From Prevotella sp. E2-28 (GTDB taxonomy: Bacteria > Bacteroidota > Bacteroidia > Bacteroidales > Bacteroidaceae), in contig NZ_CP091788.1 in the NCBI RefSeq assembly GCF_022024055.1, positions 372,001 through 436,000 of the forward strand: a stretch of DNA of 64,000 nucleotides, given 5' to 3'. Every line of letters begins with the position of its first letter. Within the stretch, counting starts at the first letter, position 1. Positions 9,137 through 16,836 of the stretch are shown here, piece by piece. A program made the position numbers and the translations under genes. The notes under the pieces are model-generated. The model saw only the letters and a list, made by a program, of their open reading frames with translations, was not told the DNA's origin and did no database searches.

Positions 9137-9991
9137 CTATTCGAGATGCTTCTGCAGTTCTGTCACTTTTTTGTTCAGTTGTTTCTCTAGCACCTTCATC
9201 TTTTTCTTAATGGCCTTACTAATCTTTTTGATTTCTTTGCGACTCATCTTTGGTGAATTGCTGTCGATGTCGAAACTGAAGCTTATGTCAGAAATATCGG
9301 GTATCTCTATCACGTCGTCCTCTTCTGGCTCATCAACCTCGACTTCGTCTTCATCGATATCTACAGCGACCATATCAGGTTTGTCTAAAACGATTGCTGA
9401 GACGTAGTCCTCTTTGTGCTGGTCGAAGAAAGACTTGAAGCGTCCGTTGCGTATATTGTCAGGTATGAGTTTCAGAATGGTGGGGCGAGGCAGAACCTGG
9501 TACTGCCAGTAGCGCATAACGCAACCCTCCTCGTTGACGTGCTTTTTGAAGTAGTTGAGAATGATGGAGTCGGTCTCCCACTGTTTGTAATACTTATGCG
9601 CATTCTCTTCCAAATCATCTGCATCGGCCCACTGCTGATAGAATGTTGTGCCTGTGAGCTCGAAGGTGCCGTTCTTCACTTTGACGTGACATTCCTCGCC
9701 TGGTACGAAGGGGAAACGGACGCAAGCCGTGCATACTTCGCCATTAGGAAAGATGGCTGTGAGGTCACCAACAAGTGGCTCGTCCAAATGGGTCTCAAAT
9801 GCAGAGCGCTTGTTGACAACGTCAATTTTTCCGAGGAACTTACGTGCTGTTTGGCTGCGGTCGAAGACCTGAACGAGGTAGCCTGCATCCTCGATGCCCT
9901 GAGTTACCTTGACGTCGATTTTGAAGTCGTTTTGAGCTTGGCCCGTCATAGCAACGAGGGCAAAGATTAAGGTTGCGATTGTTGATTTCAT
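9137..9991 (-). CDS. Exported DUF4369-like protein with acidic and helical tail, no thioredoxin domain
   Basis: 284 aa. Signal peptide MKSTIATLIFALVAMTGQA. Residues 22-125 form a beta-rich domain with VPGEECHVKVKNG, apparently the same fold as the DUF4369-like part of the neighbouring thioredoxin proteins but without a thioredoxin domain. A helical section follows, then a strongly acidic stretch (VDIDEDEVEVDEPEEDD, about 213-229), and the C-terminus (about 250-284) is a Lys-rich probable coiled coil. The C-x-x-C in EVCTACVRF (near 88-91) is notable, but it is not in a thioredoxin context. It could bind the same ligand as the larger paralogues or act as an assembly partner. Function unknown. 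Confidence 0.78.
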   Translation of the reverse strand: MKSTIATLIFALVAMTGQAQNDFKIDVKVTQGIEDAGYLVQVFDRSQTARKFLGKIDVVNKRSAFETHLDEPLVGDLTAIFPNGEVCTACVRFPFVPGEECHVKVKNGTFELTGTTFYQQWADADDLEENAHKYYKQWETDSIILNYFKKHVNEEGCVMRYWQYQVLPRPTILKLIPDNIRNGRFKSFFDQHKEDYVSAIVLDKPDMVAVDIDEDEVEVDEPEEDDVIEIPDISDISFSFDIDSNSPKMSRKEIKKISKAIKKKMKVLEKQLNKKVTELQKHLE

Positions 9992-10023
9992 TTTTTAGTA
10001 ACTTAAAATTTATGATAAGTATT

Positions 10024-11223
10024 TTATTTCACAACTTCACGAGGATGATACTCGAAGAGTTTCTGATTGTCACGTAGTTCCTTGATGTTGAACGACTGCA
10101 CAGAACCGCTCCAGTTGGCACCCCACATGGCGAAGGGCTCGCCTTCAGGCACGATATAGGTGATGTTTTCTGTTTCCATCGGTATTGGCTCGAACACCAT
10201 CACGATAGCGAAATAGTCGCCTGAACAGCCTTCTACCCAGAACAAATCGTTGTTGGGGTAGCCCAATACCTCTTTGCATTTATATTGATGACCCCGCTGG
10301 TCAACGAGTATGTTGTTGCCGCCGCGTCCAAAGTATTCGCGCATCCAGTTCATCTCGCAGGCCTCAGCCAGATAGGTGGCCTCGGGTGTACACCACATGG
10401 CGTAGGTGTTCTCCTTCACAGGCTTGATGAGGTGTGCATCATTATAAACAGCCCATGACTGGTGGTTGTCTTTATTGTAGTCTTTTGCTTCGCTCACAAG
10501 GTGGGCCTGGTGGAATGTAGGCTTCTCGTCGTATCTGTCTATACCTCTGTAGTCTTGCCAGAAGTGGCCGTTCTGGCTAATCAGGTCAATGTCCATGCCT
10601 CGCATGTACCAATTGGGCACACCATAGATACAAATTTCCTTGGCTGTGTCAGGCAGTTTGGGGAAGAAGATCTGCAGATCGAGAACGGTTCCCTCCTTTG
10701 CTTTCACGCTGAACACCTTGCCGTAGCAGTCAGGATTGGTGCGGCGCGACTGATAGATAATACCAGTTTCTTTATCCAGGATGACGCATTCGTTACTGCA
10801 AAGCCACATGTTGGTCACGATGTCGGCAGGCATACGGAAATAGCAATGGAGCACAGTCTCGTCGTTCTCCTCCGTCAGTTGCCACAGCACGGGGAGGTAT
10901 GATTTCCCTTCGGGCATACGGAAGTCAGGGAAGATGCTTTCGAGGTCGCTGATCGTAGGCACATTCTTGACGAAGCCTATGTTCTCGTGCCAGGAGTTGT
11001 TTTCTGTGTCTTTCCAGACAACAGTCTTTTTCTTGGTTTTCTTATCAATGGTTGCTTCAGGAACTGCTGCCATGAAATAGGCGTCGCACCTTGCCAGGAA
11101 CTTAACGTCCTGCTTCGTCGTTTGCGTCTGCATAGGCTTTGCCTGATACCAAGTTGTTTGTGCCTGCGATGTGAGGCACGCTATTGCCATTAGGCTAAGG
11201 GTTAGGATACGTTTCATAATCAT
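10024..11223 (-). CDS. Exported protein with two copies of the FEPxP domain
   Basis: 399 aa, signal peptide MKRILTLSLMAIACLTSQA after an N-terminal MI. The ATG at 11223 overlaps the anti-sigma stop as ATGA; an in-frame ATG at 11217 is equally possible. I see no known enzyme motif. The sequence contains two versions of the domain found at the N-terminus of the neighbouring thioredoxin proteins. The first includes ETVLHCYFRMPADI and IFFPKLPDTAKEICIY; the second includes DQRGHQYKCKEVLGY and VFEPIPMETENITYIVPEG. This suggests a dedicated A-A protein, perhaps a sensor or binding subunit, as it directly follows the anti-sigma gene. The domain assignment comes from visual comparison and should be treated as tentative. 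Confidence 0.75.
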   Translation of the reverse strand: MIMKRILTLSLMAIACLTSQAQTTWYQAKPMQTQTTKQDVKFLARCDAYFMAAVPEATIDKKTKKKTVVWKDTENNSWHENIGFVKNVPTISDLESIFPDFRMPEGKSYLPVLWQLTEENDETVLHCYFRMPADIVTNMWLCSNECVILDKETGIIYQSRRTNPDCYGKVFSVKAKEGTVLDLQIFFPKLPDTAKEICIYGVPNWYMRGMDIDLISQNGHFWQDYRGIDRYDEKPTFHQAHLVSEAKDYNKDNHQSWAVYNDAHLIKPVKENTYAMWCTPEATYLAEACEMNWMREYFGRGGNNILVDQRGHQYKCKEVLGYPNNDLFWVEGCSGDYFAIVMVFEPIPMETENITYIVPEGEPFAMWGANWSGSVQSFNIKELRDNQKLFEYHPREVVK

Positions 11224-12170
11224 ATCTTTCTAGTTTTGTTGTTAATACTCTTTATATGCATGAGCTCATCGCGATATTCTTGATAGCATGTTGACGACTC
11301 TTTGGTGCCCAGAGGAGCGTGGGTGCCGTAGAGTAGTATTTTCCCGTTCACGCGTTCTGCAATCCAACGGTAGTGCAACTGGTGGCGCATATCCTTTAGT
11401 TCGAAGAAGAACTGCTGGTGCGAGAAGTTCAGGAAATAACCTGGCGTTTCGTTGCTATACCAGCAGGCAGCCTGAAGCAATCGGTTGAATACATCAGCTT
11501 CTTGCTGACTGCTGCTTGCCATCTTCTTATCTGGGAACACATAAACGGTGCTCACCACGTTGCTGTCCTTGACTGAAGAACATGTCAGTTCGCCTTCCTT
11601 CACATTGTAATAACTTGCCATCTTGGCAATGAAATCATCCATTCGGGCTGGATCCTGATAGGGCAGGGTATCTTTTTTCTCCTCCGTATGGGCTGCGTAA
11701 TGCAGGTTGGGATCGGTATCGAGAACTGAGGACGTTTCCTCTTTGATGGCTTCTGTCTGATCAGATAAAGGCTGGTTCGTCTCAGTCCGCTGGCTTCGGA
11801 CTGTGAGTCCGCTGGCTTCGGACTGTGAGTCCGCTGGCTTCGGACGGTCGGTTTGCTGGCTTCGTACTTCCGACGTCTCTGCTTGTGGCATTGTCTCTGT
11901 ATGCTGTGCTATCAGCCCTTCTGAGGCTTCCTCTTTTCCTGAAGGCATCAGCGTGATACCTATGCCGATGAGGAGGAGCAGCGAGGCGGCAGCTGTTATC
12001 CAGCGCCAAGGGCGGCGTGCTTTTCCAGCGATGGAATCGCTGGGCACACTGGCAGGCGCAGCTTCTAGCTTTTCCTGCATCTTCGTCATGAAGTCGGCAG
12101 GTAGCTTGGGCGTCTCAGCGTATTTCCGATGTAGCGCCTCGCGCAGGTCTGTATCTTTGAGTTTGTTCAT
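11220..12170 (-). CDS. Membrane-bound anti-sigma factor-like protein
   Basis: 316 aa. A cytoplasmic N-terminus (1-55; LREALHRKYAETPKLPADFM resembles short sigma-binding segments in Bacteroidetes anti-sigma proteins) is followed by one membrane segment (about 57-75, WITAAASLLLLIGIGITLM). After it comes a Ser/Thr/Glu-rich extracytoplasmic linker that contains a 22-bp tandem repeat (residues about 99-128), and then a C-terminal domain (about 165-316). It starts inside the sigma gene (56-bp overlap) and its stop overlaps the next ATG, so all three genes are tightly coupled. No FecR or classical zinc anti-sigma motif is seen. The role as anti-sigma factor rests on topology and position. Confidence 0.8.
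   Translation of the reverse strand: MNKLKDTDLREALHRKYAETPKLPADFMTKMQEKLEAAPASVPSDSIAGKARRPWRWITAAASLLLLIGIGITLMPSGKEEASEGLIAQHTETMPQAETSEVRSQQTDRPKPADSQSEASGLTVRSQRTETNQPLSDQTEAIKEETSSVLDTDPNLHYAAHTEEKKDTLPYQDPARMDDFIAKMASYYNVKEGELTCSSVKDSNVVSTVYVFPDKKMASSSQQEADVFNRLLQAACWYSNETPGYFLNFSHQQFFFELKDMRHQLHYRWIAERVNGKILLYGTHAPLGTKESSTCYQEYRDELMHIKSINNKTRKI
11786..11873. repeat. 22-bp palindromic tandem repeat (4 units) inside the anti-sigma gene
   Basis: Units start at 11786, 11808, 11830 and 11852, exactly 22 bp apart. The core is TCCG-CTGGCTT-CGGA (15 bp, dyad ends) plus a 7-bp spacer (CTGTGAG); the last unit is diverged. Because 22 is not a multiple of three, successive units are read in different frames, giving the protein segment RPKPADSQSEASGLTVRSQ. 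A gain or loss of one unit would shift the downstream reading frame. Confidence 0.9.
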
Positions 12171-12708
12171 TATTTTCTAATTTCTTACATAGTTTTTTTC
12201 GCGTCCTGTAAAGACGGTTGGCTAGTGCCTTGGGCTCGATTCCTGTGATATAGGTTATCTCTGTAAGCGGACGGTCTTCGAAGTAGTAGAGCGTCAGGAG
12301 CATTCGCTCGTCGTCAGGCAGTTCGTCTATCACTTCCATCAGTTGCTCTATTCTTTCTTCGCGTCCAGTACTCAGTTCTGCCTCTAGCTCTTCGTTGCTG
12401 ATGTCTGTGTTGTCTTCCATAGAGACAATCATGGGCCGTCGTCGTTTTAGATGGTCGAGCGTCAGGCGGTAGGCGATGCGACAGAGCCAGGTGGAGAGTG
12501 AAGCCTTGCGAGGGTCGTAGCTGTCTATATGACTGAAGGCCCGTAGAAAGGTGTCTTGTGTCAGTTCCTGAGCGTCCATCATGTCGGGCACCTGTCTCGC
12601 AATCATAGCGAAGATGCGCTCGGCATAGCGACTGACCATCTCAGTCTGTCCCTCCCGCCGTCCTTGACGAACGGCCACTATCAGTTCTGTCTCTGTCAGA
12701 GCACTCAT
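12115..12708 (-). CDS. RNA polymerase ECF-type sigma-70 factor
   Basis: 197 aa, the usual size for ECF sigma factors. Region 2 (about 20-95) includes AQELTQDTFLRAFSHI and STWLCRIAYRLTLDHLKRRR, the core-binding and -10 recognition segments. Region 4 (about 125-180) includes LPDDERMLLTLYYFEDRPL, then a helix-turn-helix ending LANRLYRTRKKL. It is the first gene of the minus-strand run that continues through the anti-sigma gene and eight exported proteins, so these are its probable regulon. The gene overlaps the anti-sigma start by 56 bp. I found no convincing TAnnTTTG promoter upstream; it may be read from its own ECF promoter. Confidence 0.95.
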   Translation of the reverse strand: MSALTETELIVAVRQGRREGQTEMVSRYAERIFAMIARQVPDMMDAQELTQDTFLRAFSHIDSYDPRKASLSTWLCRIAYRLTLDHLKRRRPMIVSMEDNTDISNEELEAELSTGREERIEQLMEVIDELPDDERMLLTLYYFEDRPLTEITYITGIEPKALANRLYRTRKKLCKKLENNEQTQRYRPARGATSEIR

Positions 12709-12907
12709 CTTTTTATCTTATCTCTATTTGTTATACGACAGTTTTAGGAAAATATCCCGCACTTTCGCAATTTTTTAAAAAAAAATGTCGAATTGCTTCT
12801 TTTTAATGGTTTTTGGTTTGTCAAAATTAATGTAATAATAGATACCCTCCAAATCGTTTGAAGGTAATTAAGTGAATTTGTCTGGTTTTTAAGTTTTATT
12901 ATTAAAT

Positions 12908-12939
12908 TTTGCTGGAATGCATTTTTTTGCTTACCTTTG
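12908..12939 (+). promoter_or_regulatory. Promoter of the histidine kinase
   Basis: TTTG (12908-12911) and TACCTTTG (12932-12939) are separated by 20 bp, matching the Bacteroidetes -33/-7 promoter. It lies about 30 bp before the ATG at 12971 and overlaps the 5' part of the longer open frame, which supports the downstream start. The rest of the 12709-12970 divergent spacer is AT-rich and shows nothing else I can name. Confidence 0.8.
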
Positions 12940-12970
12940 TACGCTGAATATAATAAGGTATAGAGGAAAG

Positions 12971-14935
12971 ATGCGAACCATAAAATTAACTATTATACTG
13001 TGCTGTATCTGCTTGCAGATGAGTGCTTCCACTATAGACTCCCTACGTCAGGTTCTTCCCACGCTGAAAGGTAATGAGCGTTCTAAGGCCTATATGAAAC
13101 TCTCGCAACTGCTCAGTAGCGAGGATGATGTACAGGCCGCCATAGATTGTCTAGACGAATGGATTGCCTTTGAACAGGATGAGCGGAATATAGAAGGCGA
13201 GGGCAAGGCCCGTTGGAGCAAGGTAGCCGTGCTGACCAACTGTGCATTGGATTCAATGCTCTTGGAGGAGGCGCCTGTGCAAATGGAATGGTTTAAGAAG
13301 CACAGACAATGGAACCATTACTATGATACATGGGATAGTAAGGCCTGCGTCTATATGTATTCATCGCGTATTCAGACTGCCCTTCGTGAGGCGCAGGACA
13401 TGCTGGCAGATGCGCAGAAGAAAGATGATAGCTTTGGAAAGGCTGCAGCTTATCAGTTGATGGGTGTGGTCTATGAGAGTATGGGCCAGTATGATCAGGC
13501 TGTCGATGTGTTTCGTGAGTGTATCAAACAGTTGAAACAGCGAGAGAGCGAGGTGGAAGCGCTTACGTCGGTATATGACTACCTTTGTCAGACGCTGGAC
13601 GAGAGTCATCGCTATTACGAGGAACTGGATGTTGCCAATGAGTGGGAACAGGGCATCTTGCGCCGTATGCAACGTAAGGGCGCTTTCCCTGAGTTGCATT
13701 TCCCTACCTATATCGCCTGTCGTTGTAATAAAGCCTCGGCCCTTGCCGGACTGAATCGTATTGATGAGGCTGAACAGGAGATACGTAAGGCGGAAGAGAT
13801 GCAGAAGGCTTGTGGCACACCGTTGGGGCAATACCGTATTTATTATGTGCGTGTGCATTATGCGCTTGCTGCAAAGCAGGCAGAACAGGTGCTGGCCTAT
13901 TGTGACAGTTTGGAGGCACTTGATCTGAATGCAGGTGGCGATGTGTCTGCCTACCGTGGTGAGGCCTATATGTTGATGGGAAATAGTGATGAGGCTGCAA
14001 AGACCTTCCGTAATCTCTATTATCAGAAAGACTCGGTGTTTAATCGTGAGATGCGTATCCAGTTAGACGAGTTGAACACGCTTTATAAGGTTGATGAACT
14101 GAAGATGCAAGGACAACTGGATCGTTCGCGCTTCTTTGTGGGAATGGCTATTGTACTGGTAGTTGCCCTGTTGTTGACGATGTATCTCAGGCATATCGCC
14201 GCTTCAAAGTTAAGGCGCGAACATGAGCTGCTGAAGACGGCCAATGCACGTGCTGAGGAGTCGTCAAAGATGAAGACGAACTTTATACAGCAAATCTCTC
14301 ATGAAATACGTACGCCGCTGAATGTCCTTTCTGGGTTTTCACAGATAGTGACGAAGCCAAACGTCAAGCTTGACGATGCAACAAAGAAAGATATCAATAA
14401 CCGTATTATTGAGAGTACGGAACGAATTACAGGACTGGTGAACAAAATGCTGGAACTGAGTGATGCCAATAGTACTACTGTCATAGAAACTGATGATAAT
14501 GTACAGGCTCAGTTGATAGCTCAGCAGGCTGTAGAGGATGCCCGAATGTCGCAGGCTCGTCATATCAGTTTTGAAATGCAGACGGCATCGGAAGTTGAGT
14601 CAATTATGTTGCACACGAATCTGCGTCAGGCTACGCGTGCCCTGACCCTTTTACTTGATAATGCTCGAAAGTTTACAAAGCAGGGTAATGTCAATTTGCG
14701 ATTGGAAAAGGTTGACGGAATGCTGCGCTTTATTGTTGAGGATACTGGTATTGGTGTGCCAGAATCTGAAGCAGACCATGTGTTCGAGGAATTCGTTCAA
14801 CTGGATGCCTATTACGAAGGAACGGGCATTGGTTTGACCGTTGCCCGTTCCATTGCTCGCCGTCTTGGCGGTGATGTGGTGTTGGATACCAGTTATAAGG
14901 ATGGTGCCCGTTTTGTGATGACGCTTCCCCTATAA
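12971..14935 (+). CDS. TPR-containing membrane sensor histidine kinase
   Basis: 654 aa. The start at 12971 was chosen because a -7 promoter element lies at 12932-12939 and because it gives a signal peptide (MRTIKLTIILCCICLQMSAS). The extracytoplasmic part (about 25-385) is helical with tetratricopeptide-like repeats. One membrane segment follows (about 392-412, FFVGMAIVLVVALLLTMYL). The cytoplasmic part has a HisKA phospho-acceptor box (ISHEIRTPLNVLSGFSQI) and an HATPase domain with N box (LLDNARKF), G1 (VEDTGIGVP) and G2 (GTGIGLTVARSI). No response regulator is adjacent, so its partner is elsewhere. It is divergent from the ECF sigma gene and converges end to end with the protease gene. Confidence 0.93.
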   Translation: MRTIKLTIILCCICLQMSASTIDSLRQVLPTLKGNERSKAYMKLSQLLSSEDDVQAAIDCLDEWIAFEQDERNIEGEGKARWSKVAVLTNCALDSMLLEEAPVQMEWFKKHRQWNHYYDTWDSKACVYMYSSRIQTALREAQDMLADAQKKDDSFGKAAAYQLMGVVYESMGQYDQAVDVFRECIKQLKQRESEVEALTSVYDYLCQTLDESHRYYEELDVANEWEQGILRRMQRKGAFPELHFPTYIACRCNKASALAGLNRIDEAEQEIRKAEEMQKACGTPLGQYRIYYVRVHYALAAKQAEQVLAYCDSLEALDLNAGGDVSAYRGEAYMLMGNSDEAAKTFRNLYYQKDSVFNREMRIQLDELNTLYKVDELKMQGQLDRSRFFVGMAIVLVVALLLTMYLRHIAASKLRREHELLKTANARAEESSKMKTNFIQQISHEIRTPLNVLSGFSQIVTKPNVKLDDATKKDINNRIIESTERITGLVNKMLELSDANSTTVIETDDNVQAQLIAQQAVEDARMSQARHISFEMQTASEVESIMLHTNLRQATRALTLLLDNARKFTKQGNVNLRLEKVDGMLRFIVEDTGIGVPESEADHVFEEFVQLDAYYEGTGIGLTVARSIARRLGGDVVLDTSYKDGARFVMTLPL

Positions 14936-16405
14936 TCAGGGTTGCTTACGTGAAGACCATAACACCTTCTTCGTGTTGCCGTTAGCGTATCTGAAGATAT
15001 AGATGCCATCCTTTAAATGTGAGAAAGGTATCTTGCGTCCATGCAAGTCGTAAATAGCGGTAACGTCGCTCTCCTTTGTTTCAGCCTGTTGGATTGCTGT
15101 CTGTTCGCCACCCATAAAGTCAAATGAAACGAGACCATCATCGTCCACTTTTATATTGGTGATGGGTTTCGACAGCAATTTCGTGCCATCCTTGGCCTCA
15201 TGACGAAGTGTTGCTGCAGGTGCGGAATAGTTTGTTAGTGAGTCTTTACTGTTAAAGGGATAAGCCCATCCGTAACTGAGAGGAGTATAACTCATATTGT
15301 TGGCAGCAACTATGGTGTAGTGATTATTCGTATAGTTGTTAGGAATATCATAGAGCCACAGATACTCATCATAATCAACATGGAAGATAACGAGACCACT
15401 GCCAGGCAATGACTGGTCCCAACCAGTCTTCTGTCTGTTCTCCAAGATGTAATATTCGTTGGGATAGTTGTCGTTACGAATCATATAGGCTACTGGTTCA
15501 TTGCTCAGAGCTGGCATACCGGTAATGGATGTGGGACTGGTGAGTTCTTTGATATCAAGCCACCCCAGCACCATACGTTCATGGGCAGAGTAACAAGGTG
15601 GGCAATAGCCGTCATTGTTGTAGTTCCCGTTGTCCATGATGTCCCAATCCCCAAGAATTGAATAGTTATTGTAATAGAAATCGGGTAGTCCAAGACAGTG
15701 TCCAAATTCATGGCAGAGAGTTCCGAAACTGGAAGAATTAGTGCCGTACTCGGGGAAACAACCGTAATTATTTATTTTGTATTCCGTGTCGTTACTGCTA
15801 ACGGTAATGGGGTCGTGATCATAGATGGTTAGAGAAGCCTGATTTGCCCAAATGGTGTTACTGCCACCTCCGTTGTTCTGTCCCATACCGGCATAGAGTA
15901 CGAAGATTTGATCAACGTAGCCGTCATTGTTCCAGTCGTAAGGTGCCCAGTCGGTTATGATATTTTTCAATGAATCAACCAGGTCAATGATGAGTAGGGC
16001 TGCATTGGCGTCATCTGTGGCTGTACTGCGATAGACGGCATGTTCCTTGTTCACTTTAATGTCGTAGAGGTCAAATTGCAGGTTGAACTTGCCGTAGCTT
16101 TGATCATAGAAATAATCGCGTACAGAACCATAGTGGAGCGAATCCTTGAAGTTTACCTGATTGAAGATAGGTTCCCATATCGTTAATGGCTCCTCTTGGC
16201 GGAATTCAAGGTCGCTAAATGAGGCGAGCACTACTAATTGGCGTTTGTCGCCTATAAAAGATGAGGAACGTTGAGCAGCTGCCGCACGCTGACCACTAAT
16301 GGTCTTTGGTGACAGGTGACGACGAGGTTGTGAGAATGAAAAAGCTGTCAGCGAACTCAATAAGAGCGCCGCTGACAGCAAATATTTTGTTGTGTTTATA
16401 CCCAT
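14936..16405 (-). CDS. M6-family secreted metalloprotease with T9SS-like C-terminal tail
   Basis: 489 aa. Signal peptide (about 1-24, MGINTTKYLLSAALLLSSLTA). The peptidase domain includes the zinc motif HEFGHCLGLPDFY (near residues 230-242), the M6/immune-inhibitor-A-type HExxHxxGxxD. A beta-rich region follows. The C-terminal 50 residues (AIYDLHGRKIPFSHLKDGIY then IFRYANGNTKKVLW) look like the Por-type sorting domain used by type IX secretion, so it is probably delivered to the cell surface or medium. It overlaps the ACT-domain gene upstream by 10 bp, and its stop codon directly abuts that of the histidine kinase. The physiological link to the metabolic genes upstream is unclear. Confidence 0.9.
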   Translation of the reverse strand: MGINTTKYLLSAALLLSSLTAFSFSQPRRHLSPKTISGQRAAAAQRSSSFIGDKRQLVVLASFSDLEFRQEEPLTIWEPIFNQVNFKDSLHYGSVRDYFYDQSYGKFNLQFDLYDIKVNKEHAVYRSTATDDANAALLIIDLVDSLKNIITDWAPYDWNNDGYVDQIFVLYAGMGQNNGGGSNTIWANQASLTIYDHDPITVSSNDTEYKINNYGCFPEYGTNSSSFGTLCHEFGHCLGLPDFYYNNYSILGDWDIMDNGNYNNDGYCPPCYSAHERMVLGWLDIKELTSPTSITGMPALSNEPVAYMIRNDNYPNEYYILENRQKTGWDQSLPGSGLVIFHVDYDEYLWLYDIPNNYTNNHYTIVAANNMSYTPLSYGWAYPFNSKDSLTNYSAPAATLRHEAKDGTKLLSKPITNIKVDDDGLVSFDFMGGEQTAIQQAETKESDVTAIYDLHGRKIPFSHLKDGIYIFRYANGNTKKVLWSSRKQP

Positions 16406-16824
16406 TTGCTTAGGTCTTGTTCTGCAATAAATTTCAGGTTATTAAGGATAATAGCCTCGCGTGCTTTCTCGCGGTTGTCGGTGCGGAACACAAGGATACC
16501 CTTACCCCTGAGTAGGAAAGTGTACATATAGGCAATGCTAATGCCTGCATCGCTGAAAATCTTTACGGCATCTGCTGCACGGCCTGGCTCGTCATCGAGT
16601 TCCAGAGCAAGCACGTCGCTCAGGGCTACGGCCACGCCAGCTTTCTTCAGCTCATCGTAAGCACGTAATGGCTCGCTACAGATGAGGCGATAGATACCAT
16701 ACTCTGCCGTGTCGGCAATGGTAGAGGCAACGATTTGAATCTTAGCCTCTTTCAGTACTTCAAGAACCTTAATCAGAGTGCCTGAACGGTTCTCGATAAA
16801 GATGGATAATTGATGAATTGTCAT
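16396..16824 (-). CDS. Tandem ACT-domain protein
   Basis: 142 aa with two ACT-like halves: MTIHQLSIFIENRSGTLIKV at the N-terminus and DEPGRAADAVKIFSDAGISI in the second half. ACT domains bind amino acids or similar small ligands. Proteins of this size are often encoded beside phenylacetate-CoA ligase genes in anaerobes, as here, where it sits 12 bp after the ligase stop. It is probably a ligand-responsive partner or regulator of aromatic acid metabolism; it has no DNA-binding domain. The downstream protease gene begins within its 3' end. Confidence 0.88.
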   Translation of the reverse strand: MTIHQLSIFIENRSGTLIKVLEVLKEAKIQIVASTIADTAEYGIYRLICSEPLRAYDELKKAGVAVALSDVLALELDDEPGRAADAVKIFSDAGISIAYMYTFLLRGKGILVFRTDNREKAREAIILNNLKFIAEQDLSKWV

Positions 16825-16836
16825 AATATTTCGATT

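Noticed and set aside
12741..12800. ECF-type promoter for autoregulation of the sigma gene
   Set aside because: A CGTATAA-like element is present on the minus strand, but without a known consensus for this sigma factor the match is not supportable.
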